12,108 nt of DNA from Ruminococcaceae bacterium UBA1865 (lineage in GTDB: Bacteria; Bacillota; Clostridia; Oscillospirales; Acutalibacteraceae), in the NCBI GenBank assembly GCA_002338255.1, contig DDHX01000037.1, positions 29,284 through 41,391 of the forward strand, given 5' to 3'. This document shows positions 1 to 7,544 of this stretch, one piece after another. The notes below the pieces were generated by a model that was not told the DNA's origin, ran no database searches, and saw only the letters and a program-made list of their open reading frames with translations. The number at the start of each line of letters is the position of its first letter. Positions within the stretch are counted from its first letter, which is position 1. The position numbers and the translations under genes are program-made.

Positions 1-1
1 T

Positions 2-409
2 CCACGATACAAGTCCAATCCTTCAAAAGTCTCGGCAGAAAACAATATTGATTGCCCTTTTGGGGAACTTGGACTAATAGACATTTTGAGCAAAACAAAG
101 AAGACGTATAAAAAGAGCACACCTGCGGCTTTCACAATTAATCCGTGGGTGGCACTCGCTGTGATTGTTGACAATGCAAAAGGGAGAAAAGAAATACCTC
201 TCAATGAACTGCTGACCGCGCCTTGCAATATGGGTAAAGTGTTTAATCTCGACTCGATAGCGATGCTTGATATTCTCTATCGGATTGAGCGCCTCGGGGG
301 GGTGAAAATAAACCGGACCGCGGGGCTTGATGTTATACTTTTGCAGAATGAGTATTCATTCGATCAATGCGTTGCACAATACTATAGCTCTATAAACGAG
401 CAGAATTAG
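2..409 (+). CDS. DUF4007 family protein, C-terminal part (5' end outside window)
   Basis: The frame is open from base 2 to a TAG at 407-409, giving 135 visible residues. The upstream residues continue the same protein, so the TTG at 86 is an internal leucine codon and not the start. The visible part includes DCPFGELGLI (residues 18-27 of the visible part) followed by a segment with FTINPWVALAVIVD and GKVFNLDSIAMLDILYRIE. This pattern of a D-C-P-F-x-E-L-G-L-I block, a short strand and a helical end closely matches what I remember of the C-terminus of DUF4007 proteins, which are about 270-310 residues long; about half is therefore missing here. DUF4007 has no assigned biochemical role that I know of. 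As I recall, its genes lie next to PAPS-reductase-like and other DNA sulfur-modification genes, which agrees with the desulfurase and DndD-like genes downstream. The stop codon overlaps the ribosome binding site of the next gene, so the two are probably translationally linked. The family call rests on remembered pattern, not a search. Confidence 0.8.
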   Translation, partial: PRYKSNPSKVSAENNIDCPFGELGLIDILSKTKKTYKKSTPAAFTINPWVALAVIVDNAKGRKEIPLNELLTAPCNMGKVFNLDSIAMLDILYRIERLGGVKINRTAGLDVILLQNEYSFDQCVAQYYSSINEQN

Positions 410-413
410 GAGG
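407..413 (+). promoter_or_regulatory. Ribosome binding site TAGGAGG deciding the ATPase start
   Basis: TAGGAGG lies directly on the stop codon of the DUF4007 gene. Two in-frame ATGs follow, at 415 and 421. Only 1 base separates the site from 415, against 7 bases for 421, so 421 is the likely start. Confidence 0.8.
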
Positions 414-420
414 TATGAGT

Positions 421-3400
421 ATGAGCGAAATGATCTCGATTGCTTCGGGATTCCAGTATTCCGTTAATATAGGATACGACTTGAACAGCAAAGAAAAATT
501 AGCGAATTTTATACCGACTAAATCTGCGCTCCATTTGCTCGACGAAATTCTTCTGAGTACAAACAATTCATCAACAAACCGTGCACGTGTGCTTATTGGC
601 GCGTATGGAAAAGGAAAATCTCATATAATATTGACCATCCTTTCCATGCTCATGAAAAAAGATTTGTCACTGTTTAAAAAGCTTATGCCTCGTATTCAAG
701 AAAACCCGAGGCTGATGCAGCGTGTGCAAAATTACTATGAAAGCGCCAACAGAATACTGCCCGTTATTATAACAGGCAGCAATACCAGTTTAACGCAGGC
801 ATTCCTGCTTGCTTTGCAAAGAACCCTTTCTGACAATGACCTACTTGATATTATGCCGGAGTCTAATTACAAAGCTGCTGTTTCGGTTATTAGCCGTTGG
901 AAAACTGAATTCCCTGACACTTACGAGCAACTGAAAAAGTGTATTGATACGCCGATTGCAGAGTTTGTAGAAAATCTTGAGAGCTACAACATCTCGGCTT
1001 ACGAGCAATTTGAGCGTATTTATCCTGAGCTTACCGCTGGAAGCGTGTTCAATCCGTTTTTGGGATTTGATGTTGTTGAGCTGTATGAAAATGCGGCTAT
1101 CGCGCTGAAAAGTAAGGGGTATTCTGGAATATATGTAGTATACGACGAGTTCAGCAAATTTCTCGAAGCAAATATCGTAGATGCTTCAGTGAGTGATGTA
1201 AAAATGCTTCAGGACTTTGCTGAAAAATGCAACCGCAGTGGCGAAACACAGATGCATTTAATGCTGATTTCTCACAAAGAAATATCTAACTATATAGACA
1301 AACTACCACAGCAAAAAGTTGATGGCTGGCGTGGCGTTTCAGAACGATTTTCGCATATTCATCTGAATAACAACTTCTCACAGACTTACGAGATTATTTC
1401 TTCAGTAATCCAAAAAGACGAAGAAATGTGGGATCGATTCCGCAAATCTCATAAAAAAGATTTTGAAAACTTAGAGCAACGGTACGTAAAACATCCAATA
1501 TTCTCAGATGCTAAAGGCGAAATAGATACAGCGATATTTGGCTGTTACCCGTTACATCCTGTTTCAACTTTCATTTTGCCGAGATTGTCAGAAAAAGTTG
1601 CTCAAAACGAGAGGACGCTGTTCACGTTCTTATCCGCCGAGGGAACGTCAACTTTGGCAGCGTTTCTTCGTGACAATTGCTCGAATGAGTTTAGGCTGAT
1701 TACACCTGACCTCATCTACGATTACTTCGAACCGCTTTTTATGAAAGAGGCCTATGCCAGCGATATTCATTCTCACTATATATTAACTCATGCTATTCTT
1801 GATAAGATTCAAGAGAATTCGCTGGAAAGCAAAATTGTTAAGACGATCTCTCTCATCTACATACTTGAACAGTTTGAACGCATCTCGCCTACTGTTGAAG
1901 AAATAGTGGGTGTGTATTCAACTATTTATAGCGTTGATGATATTCAGCATGCCATCGAAGAGCTCATTGAACACGAATATGTCATTTATCTAAAGCGTAG
2001 CAACGGCTTTCTCCGACTAAAGAAGACATCCGGCGTGGATGTAAAGCAAAAAATACAAGACCTGATGGAAACTCAGTCTGCAAGGGTAACCGCAAAGGAT
2101 ACCTTAAACGCTTCAAATTTTGATAGCTATATGTATCCATCACGCTATAATGATGAGCATGAAATGACGAGGTTCTTCTCTTTTGAGTTTATTGAAGGAG
2201 AAGAAATAACAAACGATATTGACTGGAATTTAAAGAGTGAAAGCATTGAAGCCGACGGTATTATTTATGCTGTTATTCCGGCAAACGAAGAGAGCATTCG
2301 CCAACTTGCGCGCACAATTGAAAAGACAAGCCAAGGCTTGAGTCGATATATTTTTGTGCTTCCAAAGCACTACCGCGAAATAGAGTCGATTGTCCGTGAA
2401 TACAATGCTGTTTCAATACTAAAGGAAAAGGTTGTAGACGACCCCGTGTTATTTGAAGAATACGAGGTTGTTTTTGAGGATCTGTATGAAATAATCAAAT
2501 CTTTTATGAGCTCCTATACTCGTCCGGATGAATGTAAATCTATCTTCATCCATAACGGACAGCGTAGAGATATTCGGAGGAAAGCTGCGCTAACTGAACT
2601 TATGTCAAGCATCTGCGATGACACCTATTCCCTTACCCCCATTATAAATAATGAGGCCGTCAACAGAAACGATGTCACAAGTATCGCATCAAACAGTAGA
2701 GGAAAAATTGTTGCTGCTCTTTTAAGGAACGAACTTGAAAGTGGACTAGGGCTTACGGGTACGGGGCAAGAAGTTTCTGTAATGAGAAGCACATTAATTC
2801 GGACAGGCATATGGGATGAGAACAACGGAATGCCATGTTTGCATCTTCGGACAGGAGACGCATGCATTGATAATATGCTTACAACAATAGAGAATTTCAT
2901 TCTCAATGCGCGACAGGCTGACAGAGTCAGCTTTGCAGAGCTATATAACCTATTAATCGCACCGGAATATCATATTGGACTGCGGAAAGGACTAATTCCA
3001 ATATATCTTGCTGTTGCTATCCATGAGCACAAACAGCAAATTCTTATTATGGACAATCACGGGCAAGTACCAACGAGTGCGGATGTCCTTCTGCAGATAA
3101 ACGCAGATCCAAGTAACTACTCTTTATCCTATGTTGAATGGGATCAGGAAAAAGAGGAGTATATACACACGCTCGCTAATGCCTTTGGAGAATACATTAT
3201 TGAGGCAGAGATGCGGAATAATTCTTACGAGTATGTCGCCAACGCAATGAAACGTTGGTATATGTCGTTGCCTAAATATTCCAAAGAATGCAGAACAGAT
3301 GCGAAGGGTGTTGCTATTCAAAAGAGATATTTGGATATGATTGGGCTGTTGAGACAAAACACAAGTGGATATGAGCTTCTATTCAAGAAGTTACCATCAG

Positions 3401-4032
3401 CTTTTCACTTCCACGACGAATTTAATCCTGTCGTAGCAGACACCGTTGTTCTTGCAAAGACATGCTATGATGAATTGCTGTCAACGCTCCGCGACGTTCT
3501 TATTGAGGAAACTAAAAAAGTGTTTGCGCTTCGGGGCAACGAAAGTAAAATGGCAAGGATGTCTCTCGCCTCCGTGGGGAGAGACTGGTGTGACACTTTA
3601 GACTCCCCTGTGTTTGAACAAATGTTTAGTAACGGTACTGAAAAATGTCTTGAGATGTTTAAAACAGCGACAAATGACGAGTCTGCATTAGTGGCAAGGC
3701 TTGCAAAGCTCTGCACAGATTTGCGTATTGAAGATTGGGATGGAAACACTCAAAAGAAGTACATCTCAACATTAAAAGAGTACAAAAAAACCGCTGAGGA
3801 ATTCCACAGCGAAATAGTAAAAGGCGACTCCGCGCTAACAAACAATTACCAAATCACATTCGTTGATGATAATGGCGGAGTCGTAACAAAGCGATTTGAC
3901 AGAATAGATTATAGCAAACGAGGTAAGTTGCTACTAAATCAAGTCAAGTCTGCCGTAGATGCTATGGGACGCTCCATTTCCGAACAGGAAAAACGTCAGA
4001 TTCTCATCGAAGTCTTGAAGCAACTATTTTAA
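421..4032 (+). CDS. Large P-loop ATPase of a defence/DNA-modification operon (BrxC/PglY-like in size and layout)
   Basis: The product is 1203 residues from the ATG at 421, two codons inside the longest frame. Seen: a Walker A motif GAYGKGKS at residues 60-67, and a Walker B strand IYVVYDEFSKF with D242 and E243 as likely magnesium and catalytic residues. A segment at about 475-535 looks like a winged helix (helices, then an acidic helix and a short hairpin ending in FLRLKK). A long, mostly helical C-terminal half has no motif I recognise. There is no signal peptide or membrane segment, so it should be cytoplasmic. Very large single-ATPase proteins with an N-terminal P-loop and winged helix occur in phage defence operons, for example BrxC/PglY of BREX, and ATPases also partner Dnd restriction modules. 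No other BREX marker is present, so I infer only a motor or regulatory ATPase of this operon, perhaps a loader or assembly platform for the helicase and DndD-like proteins. The family is not certain. Confidence 0.72.
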   Translation: MSEMISIASGFQYSVNIGYDLNSKEKLANFIPTKSALHLLDEILLSTNNSSTNRARVLIGAYGKGKSHIILTILSMLMKKDLSLFKKLMPRIQENPRLMQRVQNYYESANRILPVIITGSNTSLTQAFLLALQRTLSDNDLLDIMPESNYKAAVSVISRWKTEFPDTYEQLKKCIDTPIAEFVENLESYNISAYEQFERIYPELTAGSVFNPFLGFDVVELYENAAIALKSKGYSGIYVVYDEFSKFLEANIVDASVSDVKMLQDFAEKCNRSGETQMHLMLISHKEISNYIDKLPQQKVDGWRGVSERFSHIHLNNNFSQTYEIISSVIQKDEEMWDRFRKSHKKDFENLEQRYVKHPIFSDAKGEIDTAIFGCYPLHPVSTFILPRLSEKVAQNERTLFTFLSAEGTSTLAAFLRDNCSNEFRLITPDLIYDYFEPLFMKEAYASDIHSHYILTHAILDKIQENSLESKIVKTISLIYILEQFERISPTVEEIVGVYSTIYSVDDIQHAIEELIEHEYVIYLKRSNGFLRLKKTSGVDVKQKIQDLMETQSARVTAKDTLNASNFDSYMYPSRYNDEHEMTRFFSFEFIEGEEITNDIDWNLKSESIEADGIIYAVIPANEESIRQLARTIEKTSQGLSRYIFVLPKHYREIESIVREYNAVSILKEKVVDDPVLFEEYEVVFEDLYEIIKSFMSSYTRPDECKSIFIHNGQRRDIRRKAALTELMSSICDDTYSLTPIINNEAVNRNDVTSIASNSRGKIVAALLRNELESGLGLTGTGQEVSVMRSTLIRTGIWDENNGMPCLHLRTGDACIDNMLTTIENFILNARQADRVSFAELYNLLIAPEYHIGLRKGLIPIYLAVAIHEHKQQILIMDNHGQVPTSADVLLQINADPSNYSLSYVEWDQEKEEYIHTLANAFGEYIIEAEMRNNSYEYVANAMKRWYMSLPKYSKECRTDAKGVAIQKRYLDMIGLLRQNTSGYELLFKKLPSAFHFHDEFNPVVADTVVLAKTCYDELLSTLRDVLIEETKKVFALRGNESKMARMSLASVGRDWCDTLDSPVFEQMFSNGTEKCLEMFKTATNDESALVARLAKLCTDLRIEDWDGNTQKKYISTLKEYKKTAEEFHSEIVKGDSALTNNYQITFVDDNGGVVTKRFDRIDYSKRGKLLLNQVKSAVDAMGRSISEQEKRQILIEVLKQLF

Positions 4033-4045
4033 CAGGAGGTAGCAT

Positions 4046-5191
4046 ATGGCGTATTTTGATAACGCGTCAACGACATATCCAAAACCGGATTGCGTATATA
4101 AGCATATGGATGATTTTTACCGCAACTGTGGTGGAAGCTATGGGCGTGGTCAATACAGACAAGCCCTGTCCGCAGGTGGTCTTGTTTCTGATACTCGGGC
4201 ACGCATTCAGATGCTGCTTCATTGTCAGTCAAAACAGGTTATCTTTACGCCAACAGCCACAGTCGCACTCAATATTATCATTCAAGGGATGATAAAAAAG
4301 GGTGCAAAAAATATTTATATCAGTCCGTTCGAACATAATGCAGTAACAAGAGTTTTACACAGCTATGAAAAAAATGGGCTGATACAAGTAAAAACGCTTA
4401 ACGTATCAAATGATTTTGAATTTGATATTGAACGCATCCGCTACCAATTTGATGCTTCAAAGCCAGATATGGTCGTAATAAGCCATGTCAGTAATGTGGT
4501 AGGGTTAGTTGCTCCGATAGAGAGTATTTTTACTCTTGCTAAAAAATACGATGCGATTACCCTGGCTGACATGGCGCAATCCGCTGGGCTTGTTGATTGC
4601 AATGTTGGACAGGCTTGCTTTGACTTTGCAGTGTTTGCTGGACATAAAACGCTACTTGGTCCGACAGGGATATCTGGATTTGTTATGAAGCCTGACTTTG
4701 ATATTCCTCCGATCATCTTTGGTGGAACTGGCTATGACTCAGCTAACCAAGACATGCCCAGCAGCCTGCCTGAACGTTATGAAATGGGAACACAAAATGT
4801 CATTGGTATTGCCGGTTTGAATGCATCACTTCGTTGGATTGAAGAAAAGGGTATAAAAAACTTATGGAAAATCGAACATAATAATCGGCAAAAGTTATTA
4901 GAACTCATGTCTCGGTATCCTTTTGTTACTACGGTTGGAAATGTTCCCGGCAAAGAATATGTAGGGATTGTTTCCTGCCTCATTGATGGAATTAGTAATG
5001 ATAGTGCAGGAACCATTTTCAACGAACGAAATATTGCCGTTCGCACAGGTCTTCAATGCGCACCGCTTGCGCATAAATTCTTAGGCACTTTCCCTGCCGG
5101 AACAATAAGGTTTAGCGTCAGTTGCCTAACAACCGATTTCGATTTTGAAGAATTGCAAAACGCGTTAGAATCAATATCACAAGAATATTGA
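4046..5191 (+). CDS. Cysteine desulfurase family protein (class V aminotransferase, EF2568-like), DndA-like role
   Basis: This 381-residue PLP enzyme would take sulfur from L-cysteine, leaving alanine and an enzyme persulfide for transfer to a partner. Seen: the N-terminus YFDNASTTYPKP typical of the fold; ADMAQSAG with D175 and Q178, which bind the PLP ring; AGHKTLLGPTG with the Schiff-base lysine K201; GGTGYDS; RYEMGTQN; and RTGLQCAPLAH with the persulfide cysteine C338 on a short loop. The RxGLxCAPLAH and GGTG/RYExGTxN blocks match, from memory, the EF2568-type subfamily common in Firmicutes rather than classical IscS or DndA. All catalytic residues are present and the length is normal. 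The start is well fixed by AGGAGG at 4034-4039, six bases before the ATG. It lies 13 bases after the ATPase gene and 19 before the helicase gene. The setting suggests it feeds sulfur to a DndC/SspD-type transferase outside the window. A housekeeping role in Fe-S or selenium metabolism is less likely inside this operon. Confidence 0.9.
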   Translation: MAYFDNASTTYPKPDCVYKHMDDFYRNCGGSYGRGQYRQALSAGGLVSDTRARIQMLLHCQSKQVIFTPTATVALNIIIQGMIKKGAKNIYISPFEHNAVTRVLHSYEKNGLIQVKTLNVSNDFEFDIERIRYQFDASKPDMVVISHVSNVVGLVAPIESIFTLAKKYDAITLADMAQSAGLVDCNVGQACFDFAVFAGHKTLLGPTGISGFVMKPDFDIPPIIFGGTGYDSANQDMPSSLPERYEMGTQNVIGIAGLNASLRWIEEKGIKNLWKIEHNNRQKLLELMSRYPFVTTVGNVPGKEYVGIVSCLIDGISNDSAGTIFNERNIAVRTGLQCAPLAHKFLGTFPAGTIRFSVSCLTTDFDFEELQNALESISQEY

Positions 5192-5210
5192 TTCAGAGAG
5201 GAGCAGCATC

Positions 5211-7388
5211 ATGAGTTTGAAGGACATCTCGTTGAAAACCGAATATCGCTCACTATTAGACAATGTAATAAGCGAGTTCTATGTTCCTGTTCTAAAACAA
5301 TCTGTGCTGTATAAACGAGCGGTTGGCTTTTTCTCTTCATCTGCTTTGATTGATTTGGCCTCTGGTATTAGTGGACTTGTAGAAAATGGCGGAAAAATCC
5401 AACTGATAGCTTCTCCAAGACTATCAACGGAGGATGTTGCGGCGATAAATGACGGTCTACGTAGAAGAGATGAAGTTATTGAAGAAGCTCTACTTAGAGA
5501 GCTTCTTACTCCAATAGGAAAATTTGAAGAAGCCCGGCTCAATTTGCTCAGCAATTTAATTGCTGCAGGAAGGCTGGAAATCAAAATAGCCTTTCTTGAA
5601 ACAGACAATGTAATTGGTATGTTTCATGAAAAGGTTGGATTAATGTATGACGAAGAAGATAACATTGTGGCTTTTACTGGTTCGATGAACGAGAGTTCAA
5701 ATGCTTTTTCTGTAAATTATGAGGCAATAGATGTATATGCTTCATGGACACAGGATGAAGAACGCGTTTTAAACAAGCAGGCAGCATTTAATGCTATGTG
5801 GAATGATTACGAGCCAAGTATTCATGTGGTTTCCTTTCCAAAAGTTGAAGCTGAAATTATTGGCAGATATCGTATCACTGATACTGTTGACACTAACATT
5901 TATGTTCCGAAAGATATGCCTGATAATTCAAATAACAGAGACAAAGCAATCTCGGTTGGACCATCCATACCTGACTATGTTACCATGCGGCCTTATCAGC
6001 TTGAGGCAATAAAAGCATGGACTGATAGCGGCTACCGTGGAATCTTTGACATGGCAACAGGTACTGGAAAAACATATACCGCACTTGCGGCGCTTGCTCA
6101 TCTATATGAGCAGATGGATGAAAATTTGGCGGTGATTATCATCTGCCCCTACCAGCACTTGGTAGAGCAATGGAAAGAAGATATTTTAGCTTTCGGAATG
6201 AAGCCGATCGTATGCTATTCTGCATCATCGCAGCGCAATTGGAGAAATAGGCTCAAGACAGCCGTTACAAGCTTCAATCTTGGAGTGCAGAAGCATTTTT
6301 CTATGGTTACGACAAATGCCACTTTTGCCCTCGATTACGTTCAGGAGATTATTTGTAAACTGAACGGCAACGCTGTTTTAGTTGTAGATGAAGCGCACAA
6401 TTTTGGTGCTGAACACCTAAGCGCTGCTCTGCTTCCGAATTTTCCATATCGGCTCGCTTTATCAGCAACAATTGACCGTCACGGTGATGAGGAAGGCACA
6501 CAAAAGTTATATGACTATTTTGGGGAGAAATGCATTGAATATTCTCTCAAAGACGCTATCGATAACGATATGCTTACACCGTATTACTACCATCCAATAG
6601 TTGTATCTTTGAATGAGGATGAGCTGGAGAACTACTTGGAGTTGACGACAAAAATCAGCCGAAATGTCCACAAGGATAAGAAAGGCAAATTACAACTTAA
6701 TGACTATGCAAAGATACTTCTCATTAAGAGAGCGCGGCTTGTAGCTGGAGCCGCAGAAAAACTAACTAAATTGCGCGAACTTATGGAGGACTACCGTGAC
6801 GATAACCAGATTCTTGTATATTGTGGCGCAACCACCATGCACGATGTGGATTATCGTGAAGGGAAGCCTCCGATAGACGAAGCCCGGCAGATTGATATAG
6901 TATCCGACATTCTCGGCAATGAACTAGGGATGCGTGTTACGAAGTTTACATCGGAAGAAAACGCGGAAGAGCGTGAAAGAATTAAAACAGATTTTTCGGA
7001 GGGCACACACCTTCAGGCGTTGGTAGCTATCCGATGCCTTGATGAAGGTGTTAATATTCCAAGCATACGAACAGCTTTTATTATGGCTAGTAGCACTAAT
7101 CCAAAGGAATACATACAGCGCAGAGGACGTGTTCTAAGAAAATTTCCAGGGAAGCGGTATGCGACTATTTTTGATTTTATCACACTTCCAATTCCTATTG
7201 ACGAGGTTGATGGGCACAACCCAGAAATAATTAGCAGCACAAAGGCTCTTGCAATACGAGAGATAGCGCGTATGAAGGATTTTGCTTCCATAGCTGAAAA
7301 CCCATTTGACTCGGATTCATTGATTTCAACGATACAAAGTGTTTATGACATTGAAACTTCAAGCAAGGAGGATGACGAATATGTCTGA
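5211..7388 (+). CDS. PLD-like nuclease domain fused to DEAD/DEAH (superfamily 2) helicase
   Basis: The product has 725 residues in two parts. The N-terminal part (about 20-200) is phospholipase D-like: KRAVGFFSSSAL, then HEKVGLMYD with H139, K141 and D147, and FTGSMNESSN with G157, S158 and N160. This is the one-copy H-x-K...D...GSxN nuclease signature of helicase-linked PLD proteins, which need a dimer for a full active site. The rest is a complete superfamily 2 helicase: MRPYQLEAI (259-267), Walker A ATGTGKT (282-288), ICPYQHLVEQW (311-321), DEAH (393-396), SAT (418-420), RCLDEGVNIP (608-617) and QRRGRVLR (636-643). Such fusions are type III/type I restriction-like helicases and are known in defence loci; some helicases of this class are linked to phosphorothioate-dependent restriction. 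It is therefore the best candidate for the DNA-translocating and cutting arm. The start is supported by AGAGGAG at 5197-5203. Its last 8 bases overlap the next gene. Confidence 0.88.
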   Translation: MSLKDISLKTEYRSLLDNVISEFYVPVLKQSVLYKRAVGFFSSSALIDLASGISGLVENGGKIQLIASPRLSTEDVAAINDGLRRRDEVIEEALLRELLTPIGKFEEARLNLLSNLIAAGRLEIKIAFLETDNVIGMFHEKVGLMYDEEDNIVAFTGSMNESSNAFSVNYEAIDVYASWTQDEERVLNKQAAFNAMWNDYEPSIHVVSFPKVEAEIIGRYRITDTVDTNIYVPKDMPDNSNNRDKAISVGPSIPDYVTMRPYQLEAIKAWTDSGYRGIFDMATGTGKTYTALAALAHLYEQMDENLAVIIICPYQHLVEQWKEDILAFGMKPIVCYSASSQRNWRNRLKTAVTSFNLGVQKHFSMVTTNATFALDYVQEIICKLNGNAVLVVDEAHNFGAEHLSAALLPNFPYRLALSATIDRHGDEEGTQKLYDYFGEKCIEYSLKDAIDNDMLTPYYYHPIVVSLNEDELENYLELTTKISRNVHKDKKGKLQLNDYAKILLIKRARLVAGAAEKLTKLRELMEDYRDDNQILVYCGATTMHDVDYREGKPPIDEARQIDIVSDILGNELGMRVTKFTSEENAEERERIKTDFSEGTHLQALVAIRCLDEGVNIPSIRTAFIMASSTNPKEYIQRRGRVLRKFPGKRYATIFDFITLPIPIDEVDGHNPEIISSTKALAIREIARMKDFASIAENPFDSDSLISTIQSVYDIETSSKEDDEYV
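7365..7371 (+). promoter_or_regulatory. Ribosome binding site AAGGAGG inside the helicase gene end
   Basis: A perfect AAGGAGG sits 9 bases before the ATG at 7381 and within the last codons of the helicase gene. It fixes the start of the 50-residue gene and argues that this short frame is really translated. Confidence 0.8.
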
Positions 7389-7533
7389 TGCGAATGAGAA
7401 AAAGCTCAATACTATGAAGGCGAAAATCCTTAAGGCAGAGCAGGAGAACTTGAAAACCCGTGAAAAAACAAACGACCAAATGGTCGAGTCGATTCGCAGA
7501 ATCATCAATGATGAAGCAAAGAAAAATTACTGA
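7381..7533 (+). CDS. Small charged helical protein (50 aa), unknown function
   Basis: The reading frame can be extended upstream to 7339 inside the helicase gene, but the ATG at 7381 with AAGGAGG 9 bases before it is the convincing start. The product has 50 residues: 12 Lys/Arg and 9 Asp/Glu, no cysteine, no proline and no glycine, with spaced Leu/Ile/Met/Val. It should be one continuous amphipathic helix or short coiled coil. It overlaps the helicase gene by 8 bases (ATG at 7381, helicase stop TGA at 7386-7388), a sign of coupled translation and often of protein partners made in fixed ratio. Its stop TGA at 7531-7533 touches the ribosome binding site of the DndD-like gene. I infer a small subunit or adaptor for the helicase or the DndD-like ATPase. 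Small helical proteins beside DNA-modification operons exist, but I cannot place this one in a family. Confidence 0.75.
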   Translation: MSDANEKKLNTMKAKILKAEQENLKTREKTNDQMVESIRRIINDEAKKNY

Positions 7534-7544
7534 GGAGGAAGAAC

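Noticed and set aside
86..409. Complete 107-residue gene starting at TTG 86
   Set aside because: The frame is open back to base 2 and the upstream residues continue a recognisable DUF4007 block, so TTG 86 is an internal codon and the gene is cut by the window edge.
415..420. ATG at 415 as start of the large ATPase
   Set aside because: Only one base separates it from GGAGG; the ATG at 421 has normal spacing.
2625..3841. Several antisense frames of 60-94 codons inside the large ATPase gene
   Set aside because: They oppose a long gene with clear motifs, have no ribosome binding sites worth naming and no recognisable protein content.
421..4032. Calling the locus BREX from the large ATPase
   Set aside because: No PglZ-type phosphatase, PglX methyltransferase or Lon-like BrxL is seen, and the ATPase alone is not diagnostic.
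4029..5608. Antisense and shifted frames over the desulfurase and helicase starts (67-109 codons)
   Set aside because: They are shadows of two well-supported enzymes, with composition typical of reversed coding sequence.
7339..7380. Upstream extension of the 50-residue gene
   Set aside because: It lies inside the helicase gene without its own ribosome binding site, while AAGGAGG serves the ATG at 7381.
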